Below, in pieces: positions 11,201 through 21,057 of a DNA stretch of 64,000 bases (positions are counted from its first letter, which is position 1; each line of letters begins with the position of its first letter). The stretch spans positions 2,273,964 to 2,337,963 of the forward strand of contig SIJG01000015.1 of the NCBI GenBank assembly GCA_023374025.1, given 5' to 3'. Under the pieces are notes generated by a model. It saw only the letters and a program-made list of their open reading frames with translations, did not search any database and was not told where the DNA came from. The stretch is from Heterodera schachtii (Eukaryota; Nematoda; Chromadorea; Rhabditida; Heteroderidae). Position numbers and translations under genes: made by a program.

Positions 11201-13503
11201 TGAAAAGGAGCGAATGAATGCACAATTGACGAAAAGTCAGTAATTGGTCAGAAAGTGATTGTTTATGGCCGAATCAATTAGCTTATCAATCAATCAACCG
11301 AATCCATCAGCTGATCAATCAATCAACCGAATCCATCAGCTGATCAATCAATCAACCGAATCCATCAGCTGATCAATCAATCAACCGAATCCATCAGCTG
11401 ATCAATCAATCAACGAATCCATCAGCTGATCAACCAATCAACCGAATCCACCAGCTGATCAATCAATCAACGAATCCATCAGCTGATCAATCACTCGACC
11501 TAATTGTGATGGAGGGCCCCGCGTCCTCCATGCACTGGGCCATCCGTTCAGCAATGGTAAACAATTCGTTGCTCCGTTGCCAAGCACGCATCTGAAAAGG
11601 AAAAGCACAAAGAACACACAAAAATGTTCATGACCAACCAAAATAAAGATGTCATCAACACCAACGGACAAAACGAGAAAAAGCGCGGCGACAATTATTG
11701 ACTGGAAACGCCATCCGGCCAAAGACATCAGACCGATGGAAGAGGACTGAAGGGGGAAGGCAAATGAACCAGCAGAAAATGCCGAAAATTGCCATTGCCA
11801 TCAGAGGGACCAAACAGCCGACAAAAGCTTCCCAAAATCTGTTCTCGGCTTTTCGGACGCGGATCAAAGTGCAAAGGACGAACACCTTGAGAAGAAAGAA
11901 GCATTGGTTGGATGGCACAACGGCCGATTGGTCGGCATTTGATTTGATTTGGCATTTCACTCACAATCATTGCCACCACCGACCCGAGCAGAAGCGGCGC
12001 CGTTTCAAGGCCCATCCGACGCACTTCTGCCGTGACCATATTGTCACCTGTCATCCCAGTCTGTTTTTAAAAGTGCATATTCATTCACAAAATATGCACT
12101 GACAAATCCACAAATTACAGTACCTTTAAAAGTCGCGAGTACTGTGATCGTTCGAACAGTTCAACAGCCGCTTAAAAATTGAAACATAAAAGCATTTCCA
12201 ATTTTCCGCTACCTTTTTGCCATTTGACGAGTAATTCGTTGTCTTTGTAATCGGCGACCAAATAAAATGGCATTACCTTAAGCAAAATTGGAATCGCTTT
12301 TCATTTGTTTTGTGTTTGTCAGCACCGCTGTGGTAAATGCCTCCAAAAGTTTGATGTTTTTCTGCTGCTGTTGTCGAAATGCCCTTTTGCCTTCTCCCGC
12401 CACCGAAAGTGCCGTCAAAAGTGCCTTTTCTTCTTCTGTTGTCGCCGATGAATTGTCTGCCGCTTGTTCGGGGCCAATTGAGGACAAATCCGTGCTCAAA
12501 TTCTTCAACGTCACACCGTACACATTGTTTCCTGGGGTGGGGGTAATTGCTTATGATGGCTTAATTAAGGTGCCATTTACCGATGAATGCGCGGGTGCCG
12601 AACAATTCCATGGCGGGGTAAGTGTGCGTCAGAGGCTGCGTCGGGTCGTACACTTTCAAAAAGGCCAAAAAGGCGGTATTCATCTCGCAGTACGGCTCAC
12701 ACAAATCCCTGTACCCATACGCGCGTCCTCCGCTCACCACGCGAACCTTTCAATGGAAAATTACAAAAGGAATGAAAAGATGGTTTGGGTTTGATCGAGC
12801 GAGGAAAGCTTTTCAGAGAAAGGAAAGTCAATAATTAGTTAATGCCGGCCAATTGCTTATTCGGGATTAAACTTTTTTGGCCCTTGAGATGTGCCCACTG
12901 CTTGGGGAAAATGCCTTTGTTTTTCTTAAGAAATTTCTCTTTTTGGTGGTGCGGGGGGAAGTGTATGGTACGTACACCGTATACCCATGCCCCCCCCCCC
13001 TTCCGCCGGATACGCCCTGGGGTGGAGGGGGGAAGGGGGGATGTCTTAAAATTAAATCATTTTATGCCTCTTGCTGAAGTGATTTGGTCAAGTTGTACAG
13101 CAACCACCGGTATTCCTCCCGTAACAAATTGCCGCCGTCGTTTGCTCTGCTCATTATGTAACATGGGTCCAAAGTGCCGTTCTGAACTTCTTTTGTTTAT
13201 GTCGGCATTTGCTTCGTCAGTCTTTTGCCTGTCTCAAGAACTGCTTGGCCACTTGGTACTCCTTTTTGCTGGGCGCGTTCAGTGGCGAATATTCCGTCCG
13301 CACATTATTCTCTTCCTCAAATCGCAGCAAACCAATGCTGGACAGAACGGCGAACAGAATGCCGCCGGCGATTATCATTTTTGGGTGTTTGCCTTAAGGA
13401 AAAGTTGAAAATGGCAAAGAAAGACGAGAAGCAAAGAAAGGGCACCAATTTGGAAGCCGAGTCGGCTGAAGCTCAGCTCGATCAGATGCGTCGGGTGGCG
13501 CAT
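8258..13503 (-). CDS. ptr: Patched-related (sterol-sensing domain) protein, ~25 exons
   Basis: The start ATG at 13503 gives MRHPTHLIELSFSRLGFQIG, then KHPKMIIAGGILFAVLSSIG (TM1) and an ectodomain with NGTLDPCYIMSRANDGGNLL and YRDLCEPYC. The first sterol-sensing block holds ALFLVLSVGVDDIFIL, AGPSITI/SSLTNIISF and TPAVRTFCIFSAIAI. The second ectodomain has YGAESTFFWLPQYEDF. The C-terminal membrane block carries GVDLDPLSMASLLMAIGFSVDFT, HISYHYYKAPD, SVIGWPMIQ and VVCLGMFHGLVILPAV, then a Ser-rich tail to the TGA at 8258. This is the full two-half architecture of nematode PTR proteins, which act in moulting, cuticle, trafficking and sterol/lipid-related membrane functions. Five introns appear to use GC donors (13182-13228, 12747-13067, 11747-11792, 10483-10538, 8885-8927). 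It is a paralogue of the gene at 31021-36170. Confidence 0.93.
11281..11500. repeat. 28-29 bp tandem repeat in a ptr intron
   Basis: About 7.5 copies of a 28-29 bp unit with core CAGCTGATCAATCAATCAA. The copies are nearly identical (one-base deletions and few substitutions). The array lies in the intron between the ptr exons that encode AGPSITI and SSLTNIISF and comes within about 15 bp of the splice donor. Confidence 0.92.
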
Positions 13504-13810
13504 CTTTGGAGGCGAGGGAATTGCAGGAAATTGAGAGTTTGAAGAAGCCAATCAATAAGCGAAGGCTTTAAACCAAACCAAAATCACTTAATGTGTTCAA
13601 TAAGGAAAAGCATCTCCGAATGAAGCGATCTGAGAGGGGACCATCCACTTCTCTCCAATTTTCGCTTTATCTGCTGACAATCGAACCAGTTTTCTCCTTT
13701 TTTGGCCAGGCTAACGAATGGGGACATAAAATCAAATTGAGCTAATATCTTTGGCGGCGGAGAGGGGGAGTAGTAAATTAAGAAAGCAAAGACAATGCAA
13801 TGGTTTTAAT

Positions 13811-14426
13811 CAGGGCTCTCAGATCTGAGGCTTTAGCCTCATTTTGTGGTTTTTTGATAGGTCAATGAGGCTAAATTTTCAAAATGAGGCTTTGAGGCTT
13901 TTTGTGGTTTTTTGAGAAATTCTGAGGCTTTTTGTGGTTTTTTGAGAAAAATCGCAAAATAAAGAATTTTTTTTAGTGAAAATCTGCTAAAGATATGGTC
14001 AAAATTCTCAATTTTTTACCTGGCGGCGCCACGGCACCGCCAGCCCCTAAAAGTCCTTTATTTTCTTAAAAATTTGCTCAAAATCACAAAATTTGACCAT
14101 TTTTGTGGATAAATCTGTTAACAAATCGCATTAAAAATTGCAAAAATTTTCCCGGCGGCGCCTATCGGCACCGCCGGCCCCTTATTTCCCGAAAGTTTTT
14201 GAAAAAAGTGCCGCAAAAAATCAACCATTTTTTCATGCTCAGAATTTCACAAAATGCTTATTTCTAACAAAAAATTGCTCAAATCGATCATGGACAATCA
14301 AAAATATAACATTGATCATTTTAAGCGTGTTTTGAATAAATTTGTAAAAATGAGGCTTTTTGACACAAAATGAGGTTTTTTTGCATGCCAAATGAGGCTT
14401 TTGAAAATTTTCATCTGAGAGCCCTG
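13811..14426. mobile_element. hAT-like MITE, 616 bp, with 8-bp TSD
   Basis: The inverted termini are CAGGGCTCTCAGAT and ATCTGAGAGCCCTG. The direct repeat GTTTTAAT flanks them exactly (13803-13810 and 14427-14434). CAGGG ends and an 8-bp duplication are hallmarks of hAT transposons. The interior has repeats of 'gaggctttttgtggttttttga' type and the GC-rich hairpin module at 14152-14178, plus a related GGCGGCGCC block at about 14021. There is no transposase frame, so it is non-autonomous. Confidence 0.92.
14152..14178. repeat. GC-rich hairpin module, copy 2
   Basis: Same stem-loop as at 2203 (CCGGCGG/CCGCCGG outer stem, GCC-TATC-GGC inner), inside the MITE 13811-14426 and again preceded by a GTTAACA-containing AT-rich stretch. 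Confidence 0.85.
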
Positions 14427-16581
14427 GTTTTAATTAATCTAAGGCCGAAGACATTGGAAAAGGGCGCTAATTATGGCTTTTGGACAAAAGGCCAAAGAAA
14501 GTACAAAAACAAAGTCCGATAATTAACAGCCCATAAGAGAAGTGAAGGTGGAATTGAAATATGAATTGGTTCAGCAGGGAAGCTAACAGCAGCAGGTTCA
14601 GTCAGTCAACGAAGTTGAGGAATTTGGTTGGCAGAGAGACGGACGGACGGACGGACATTCGCATGCAAAAGCATAATTGGGGTAGGGGGGCTAATAAATT
14701 ATAATTGGGCATGGGCACTGATTGGAATGGGAGAAGCGATGGAGGGGGGGGGGGGAGGACAATCGGACAAAACGCTTCTCATGGTTATCTTTTGTCGAGA
14801 AGCTGAGCACAGAAGCATTGTCAATTCCTCCGCTTCGAGCACCTTTCACTCAAATGGAGGACAAAAGTCCGATGTTCCGCTTGAGCTGAGTCAGTCAAGC
14901 CAAATGCCCAAACGCCGAAAATCCCAGCGCAACTAACAAATGCCCAAGGCAAACAAAACACCACGGCCCATTGACGGATTTACGGGGAAAGGAAGGAAAG
15001 CATTTGTAAAATAGAAAGGAAATTTAATTTAAAGCTATCCCTCACTATCGGATATTCATCATACTCAGTCAGTTCCCTCCAAGTCTTTTCCTCTCCGTCC
15101 ATCTCTCTCTTTTTTCTCTCCTTTTACTTTCACTTTCTCTCTCTCTCTCTCTCCTGTCGATTTCCCTGTGATTTTTTAAATTTTTGATCAGGAGTTTCAC
15201 GCTCTGATCACCTTGTTTTTTGACCACTCCCTCTCCTCCCCCCCCCACCATTCATTTCAATATCGGCGCCGGCATATTCTCTAAAATTGCTCTTTCCTCC
15301 GCCATCAATCGCTTTTTGCCGGCGTCAATTATCTTTTGCTAGAAAGAATTAAAGCCGGATTAGCCGAGGAAGAAGCAAAGGGAAAAAAGACAGCAGAGAA
15401 CAGGCGGGGAGAGAATATTTTGTGAAAAAGCAAAAAAATGAAAGGGACGGACGGTGAGATAAAATGGGACGGGAAAGAACTTGAAAAAGTAAAAACATTT
15501 TAAGGGGGGGGGGGGGGAACTCAGTGATCACCTGATGGCACTTACTTTTCGAAGTTGCCGAATTAAATTTTGAAAAAGAAATAGCAATTCTCCGAGGAGG
15601 TTAATCGGCATATCTGCTGCAAATTCACGGGAAAGGCGGCCCAATGATCGACAAAATGTAAAAAAAGAGAAAAAAAACAGAGACACACAGAAAAGCAAAT
15701 TGCCAGTGATGACTTTGCCCAATTAAAAATTATAAACATGCAAAGAATGAACGAAGCGATGAGCACAATTGAGGCTAAAGCAAATGCAATGAATGAGAAG
15801 CGATGCATCGCGCGCCATCAGCTGATCAATATTTGCGATGGAGAAGCAAAGTGGCTAATTCTAAGCTGATGATTGGCCATGAAGCGCAAAGGTGTCATAA
15901 ATTATGATGCACAGATGGAAGAGAGAAGATAAAGAAGGAATTCGGATCGGATAGGCATAAAAATGATTGATAAGGAGGACGGAGAAAGAAGCACAAAAAG
16001 GACAAATCAGCAGAAAGAGAAGCAGCGAAGTGACAGGGCGAGGCGATCGGTGCTTTGATCAGAAGGGAACGAAGTGTGTCCACCGATCGCATTGGAACTG
16101 TACAAGAAAAAGGAGCAAAAAGAAAGAAAATGAAAATAAAAATGGAAAATAAAAAATAAAATAAAATTGGAAAAGGACGGAATAAAGCACAACACAACAA
16201 AGCATCAGCAGATAAAACAAAGGAGCGGAAGAAACCGAAGGAAATTAATGTACTTTTATTTTCTTTCTTAATTGGCCACCAGTTGAAAAATCAACCCAAA
16301 TTACCCGTGAAAGTCACTAAAGTTTAAGTGTTAGAGGCTTATGGAAGCGAAGGGCGTTGAATGATTGTTGGTGGCCGATGAATCGGTGGATGAGCACATT
16401 GTCCAAACTGGTTAGTTGGAGGGAGGGTTTATCTCAGACAAGGAATTTTGGTGGATAAATGGAGGGAATCGACCAGGGGACAGCTAATGGGGTGGGTGAT
16501 CAGCACCTAATCACTGAATGTGGACCAAAGTCACTACGACGGAAATCGCAAGGAGAGAGAGGGTAACAGAATTAAATAATA

Positions 16582-16722
16582 GTGAGGAGGGGGGGGGAAG
16601 GGGGAAAAGAGGAAAAAAGGGGGAAAAAAGGAAAAAAGGGGGAAAGGGGAAAAAAGGGGGAAAAGAAGAAAAAGGGGGAAAAAGGGAAAAAAGGGGGAAA
16701 GGGAAAAAAAGGGGGAAAGGGA
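16582..16722. repeat. Polypurine low-complexity tract
   Basis: Almost pure GGGGGAAAA-type purine strand of about 140 bp, followed at 16885-16930 by GGGA/GGA repeats. The open frames through it (Lys/Gly-rich or Phe/Pro-rich) are artefacts of composition. Confidence 0.9.
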
Positions 16723-17997
16723 TGGATATTAAACGCACTAATGGAAGAGAGCCCCGGGTGGATGAAATTGCTTTCCAATCATTGTCTGTACATACCTTTT
16801 CTTTTCTGCTGATCGGTGGTCGCCGTTTTGGTCTGTTGCTTCCCCGAGGGCGATGATGGAATTTGCGCAACAGAAAGGACCAAAAGGCGCGGGGAGGGAG
16901 GGAGGGAGGAGGAGGAGGAGGAGGAGGACAGGTTGGGGGGGGCAATCCGTAAAAAGTGCCTTTTTGGGGTGTCGAAACCATGGAAAAGGCAAAAGTCAGA
17001 GCCAATGAAACGTTAAAAACCAAAGCCTTTTGACACACTGCAAAAAAGGCGCAGAAAAATGGCACGAAGCACAAAAACACTGTGCAAAATGCGAAAGTGA
17101 TGGAAAAGGTTGGGACTGAAAAGGGGGGGGGGGACAGGAAGAAGGGGGGCGAGATATAATTGAGACATGCCGAGGGAAGATACGCCTTAATATTAGAGCC
17201 CGGAATTTTGAAAAAACGGGAACGGGATGGGAACCAAGCCAGGATAGATTATCAAGATATAACTCACGGTTCGGCCGGGATTTCACGACGGGATCCCAAT
17301 CTGCCCGGGCTTTATAATTATACAATGCTAAAAAGAATGACTTGAATTAACTCCATTCCCTTATCCCCACTGATGGACATTAGCAGAAATCCGAATTGGC
17401 AGAAAGTGAGCAAAATGGCCGAAAAGAAAAAAGAGACGGCGCGGGAGGGATAACAAAATAAAAAAAAACTCACCAAATGCCATTGGCTTTTACATGCAAA
17501 AGCCCAAGGGCAAAATAAGAAAGAGTGAGTGAGAGTGATTGTTGTGATTTGATCGGGGAGAATCGCCGCTGGCGACCGATTTGCATAGGCGGGAAGAGAG
17601 ATTCAATTAAGAAGCGGGGGAGGGGGGGGGGGGAGAAGCCTATGTTGGGGATTAAGCAATTCGTTGTTTCTTGCAGCGTAACAATTCGAGAAATAGTTGA
17701 GGAGAGAGTGGAAAAGTGCAAAAGAGTGAGGAGAAAGTAGAGAAAGAAGCAGACGGACAGAGTGTGAGGATGGGAGAGAGCAGAAAGACAGAGGGAACAT
17801 CACAATTCCGCTGCCTTTTTGAGTGTTTCCCGCAATAAAATAAGGGGGAGGGGGGACAAATAAATGTTTGATCCGCCCGTCCGTTGTCTTTTTGTCACTG
17901 ATTTATACAGAAATGTAAAAATTGAAAAAGTGCCGCAAAATTTTACAGTGCCGTCCCACAAATTTTCTTTCTCCGCTTCCGACTGATTGCTGCTCAT

Positions 17998-19018
17998 TCA
18001 GCAAAATCCGCACATTGCCTTGCAGTGTTGTATCAGCCAATTTCGAAGCATTGCGCACCGCGTCTTGTAAAAGGAACACGGCACAGTGCCCGCCTCGTCT
18101 GTACAGCTTTGCGTTGTCGTCGACGGAGTGGTACTGGTCGAGGTCGAAGTTGACGATGAGGTCGAAGTGCCTAAATGACCAATGCTTGAGAAAGTTTTTC
18201 AAATTCATGGGTAGTGAGTGAGTGAGTGAGTGATTAATTAGCATTAAAATTCAGTTGGTTTGAATATTTTCCTACAACGAACTTGTTGATGTTGAGGTTG
18301 AAGTGCTGGTCGATGTTGAAGTTGACGACAAGGTCGAAGTGCCTAAACATGACCAATGCTTGAGAAAGTGACAAGGCATTTTCAAATTCATGGGCAGAGA
18401 ATTGGCTTTCGTTGGTAGGCTTTACTCAGTCAGCCTCATTAATTAGCATTAAAAGCCCAAATGTCTTGAACAAATTTTCCTACAACGAACTTGTTGATGT
18501 CGAGGTTGAAGTGGTGGTCGGAGTACTGGTCGAAGTTGAAGTGGTGCTGGTGGTTGTCGTGGGTTCAGCACCTTCAAGAAAAAATGACAAATGAATCCAA
18601 AGTCAAAATGAACATTCAATCAATCCAATTTTAACAGCAATAAGTATAGAATTTTATTAGTTATTTATCTTTTCTTACAGCAAGAATTTGCACAAATTAA
18701 TTGAAAACCATTGACAAAAGGACAATCGGAGTCGAGACAAGCTGAACAAATGGGAAATGAACATGACAAAGCTGATTGATTATAAGTGGCACTTAATTAA
18801 TCTTTCATAATTAGAAAAATATGCAAAAAAATTAACAAAAAAAATTGTGGATAAATTTTATGCATTTCGATTCGCTATTTTTGATTACCAAAATCATAAT
18901 ATTTAGGGAAATGTAAAAGATTACGGTTGTCACAAGAAGCCTGAGGATAAACGAAAGAACGCATTAAAAAGACGAAGAGTAAAAAAAATCGAAGGAAAAG
19001 AAAGCCAATGGAAATCAT
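17998..19018 (-). CDS. Secreted Ser/Thr-rich protein with C-terminal ShKT domain, 147 aa
   Basis: Four exons add up to exactly 444 nt. Exon 1 (19018-18889) encodes a hydrophobic signal peptide MISIGFLFLRFFLLFVFLMR ending near YPQA-SC. Exons 2 (18571-18491, 81 nt) and 3 (18342-18283, 60 nt) encode Thr/Ser repeats, and exon 4 (18170-17998) continues them and ends in six cysteines, C113-x8-C122-x6-C129-x10-C140-x3-C144-x2-C147, the ShKT pattern (with C-KAM-C-GF-C at the end). All introns are phase 1. Nematode ShKT proteins are secreted, and the domain also occurs in channel-blocking peptides and matrix or effector proteins. The linker looks mucin-like and probably O-glycosylated. An upstream in-frame ATG (19120) is a less likely start. 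Function inferred only; expression in gland or cuticle cells is unknown. Confidence 0.85.
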
Positions 19019-20646
19019 TTGGCAAAAAATTGGAGGAAAAATAGCGAAATGGAAGAGAAAATGAATTAAAATGAATGAAAAAAGAAAAAGAAAAGGCAAA
19101 TCAAAGCAAAAAGCTAACAAAATAAGTTAAGTTTAATGACGAATAAAAGAGAGAACCGAAAAGGGAGTGATAAGCTGAGCAAACAAAAAGCAGAACAAAT
19201 CCCCGGGTAAATATTGATCATAGGCCCCAAACTCAAAAATGCTTAAAAACGGTCAGAATCGATGTAAAAAGGTTTGAAATGGGTTGGAAAAATAGAATTA
19301 GGGGCGCGCTTGCCCTTTTTCAGGATGAAAAGTGCCGAAAATGGAGTGCCAAACTCAGCTGGGACTCAAGTGACCGTGCTATATAAAGCACTCAAAAGAC
19401 ATTTTAAATAATTTTTCTAGGGTAAATTGTGGCGCTGAACACGAATAAGACCTTTATTTTGCAAAATTCCGAACCCTGAACCCAAATTCGAACAAAAACT
19501 CAAAATTTATAAATAAAAGAAAACATATTATTAAGGGGTTTGAGGTTGCTGAACACGGATCGAAGATAATCTAACTTTCGCAAAAGGGAGCATGCGAAGA
19601 CGGAGCAAGTAGTGGGGCGAGACGGAGGGCGGAGGAAAAAGTCTGACGAGCGCCACAGGCGGTTGACTGCGGGGGCCCGAAGGGCCCCCGCCAATCAGTC
19701 AACCGCCTGCGGGTCACGCGCGGACTTCTTCCGTAGCCCGTAGTCTCGCCCCACCTACTGGCCGCCGTAGTCGAGTGTGCGGCGGTTTTTTAGCGCAATA
19801 AGCTAAATTCAATCTTTTATATTTGACGTTCTTTTACCATTTTCTGACTGCTGGTTTAAAAATAGTTTTAACAATTTTGAGGACCTATTAAATAGTCGGT
19901 TCGATTTCATAATTAGGGTTCGGGGTTCTGAATTTTGCAAAATAAAGGTCTTATTCGTGTTCAGCGCCACAATTTACCCTAGAAAAATTATTTAAAATGT
20001 CTTTTGAGTGCTTTATATAGCACGGTCACTTGAGTCCCAGCTGAGTTTGGCACTCCATTTTCGGCACTTTTCATCCTGAAAAAGGGCAAGCGCGCCCCTA
20101 ATTCTATTTTTCCTATCCATTTCGAACCTTTTTACATCGATTCTGAATGTTTTTAAGCATTTTTGAGTTTGGGGCCTATGATCAATATTTTCCAAAAAGG
20201 GGGGAGGACCGTAAATTAAATCCAATATTTGTTATTTTTAGGGTTCAGCCCCGTCCCAATCCCTTCCCGATTCCCGACCTTTTTCTGCCTAATCCCTGAC
20301 ATCGATATGCTTTCCTCCGACGGGGAGCAGCAGGAGGCATTTAATTCTTTTTGTATCTTAAGTCCAAAAACTACTCATAAATCTGAGTTTTTTTTCATTT
20401 TTCCCGCGTCGTCAAGCATATGTTTATTTCGGAAATTTTCATTATTTTCTGTGTACAAAATGCTTTATAAATGATTTTCCTTTTTGGCTTTTCAACTCTC
20501 TTCTTTCCTCCTCCACCGTTTTATTTTCCTCCTCCTCATTTAGTCCTCTTCTTTCTTCTCCTCTTGCTCCTTCTCCTCTCCTCCTCTTCCTCCTCCTCTC
20601 ATTTCTTCCCCTCCTCATTTTCTCCTCCTCTCCCGTGCCGTGTTCG
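19019..20646. other. Intergenic, dominated by a fold-back element
   Basis: The fold-back element 19209-20190 takes up most of this interval. The rest is AT-rich with a CTCCTC-rich polypyrimidine run (about 20505-20640). The frames at 20442-20669 are low-complexity shadows of that run. Confidence 0.6.
19209..20190. mobile_element. Fold-back element with ~265-bp inverted arms and GC-rich core
   Basis: The left arm (19209-19476) begins AAATATTGATCATAGGCCCC, and the right arm (about 19915-20190) is its near-perfect reverse complement. The arms diverge by only a few changes (for example GGTTGG against CTATCC near 19285 and 20115). The centre (about 19605-19765) holds nested hairpins: GTAGTGGGGCGAGAC pairs with GTCTCGCCCCACCTAC, GGCGGTTGACTG with CAGTCAACCGCC, and a perfect GGGGGCCC/GGGCCCCC tip. 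No protein is encoded. No clear target duplication was found. Confidence 0.85.
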
Positions 20647-21057
20647 TCAGTTTCTGTCTCCGTCCCCATTTGTGCTCATGGCATTTCCGCCGCCGTTCGT
20701 CCCCCCATTGCGTGTCACTTTCCATCTGTGTATTGCCCGTCCCAACGCTCTGTCGTCGTCGAAAAGCGTCGCAATGGCAGCGACCACAATGCCCAGCATT
20801 AGCAGAATCACTGACAAATGAGCATTTGGTCTTTTTAATGCCAAAATATGAAAATGTGTTTTTTTGTCCGCACATAAAATGGCGACTGTCGCGAAAATGA
20901 ACATTTTCAGTTTGTCCGTCCACGTGTCTTTTAACATTTTGTCCTTTTGCGCGTCTGCCGAACATTTGGGGACTGAAACGGAAACACCGTTAAGGGCGGA
21001 GGGATTCGGACAAAATTCGGACGAATTGTACGGACAATTGGTTTTATTTCTGGACAT
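20647..21057 (-). CDS. Hypothetical single-pass membrane protein
   Basis: ATG at 21057 and stop at 20647 give 136 codons if read straight through. A 63-nt segment (GTGCGGAC...TTTGTCAG, about 20817-20879) has good splice borders and is a multiple of three. Removing it joins MFIFATVAIL to LILLMLGIVVAAIATLF, one long transmembrane helix. The N-terminus has a few Cys and Asn-x-Ser/Thr sites, and the tail is polar and Gly/Asn-rich. Family not recognised. The splice inference rests on the continuity of the hydrophobic segment. Confidence 0.45.
   Translation of the reverse strand: MSRNKTNCPYNSSEFCPNPSALNGVSVSVPKCSADAQKDKMLKDTWTDKLKMFIFATVAILCADKKTHFHILALKRPNAHLSVILLMLGIVVAAIATLFDDDRALGRAIHRWKVTRNGGTNGGGNAMSTNGDGDRN

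Larger units (their letters stand above)
13504..17997. other. Gene-poor, repeat-rich interval
   Basis: Holds a hAT-like MITE (13811-14426), CT and GGAC microsatellites (about 15125-15155 and 14636-14656), a polypurine tract (16582-16722), GGA/GAGG repeats (16885-16930), G homopolymers (14740s, 15506, 17610s) and a short GC-rich fragment at 17190-17320 bounded by AGCCCGG/CCGGGCT. Every long frame here is low in complexity and occurs on both strands. I see no conserved protein. Confidence 0.55.

Noticed and set aside
16511..17080. 189-codon minus-strand frame with a signal-peptide-like start and a Pro/Phe-rich body
   Set aside because: It runs through a polypurine/polypyrimidine tract and GGA repeats, has overlapping open frames on both strands and shows no conserved motif.
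20442..20669. Glu/Arg-rich minus-strand protein
   Set aside because: Direct translation of a CTCCTC repeat; no splice or conservation support.
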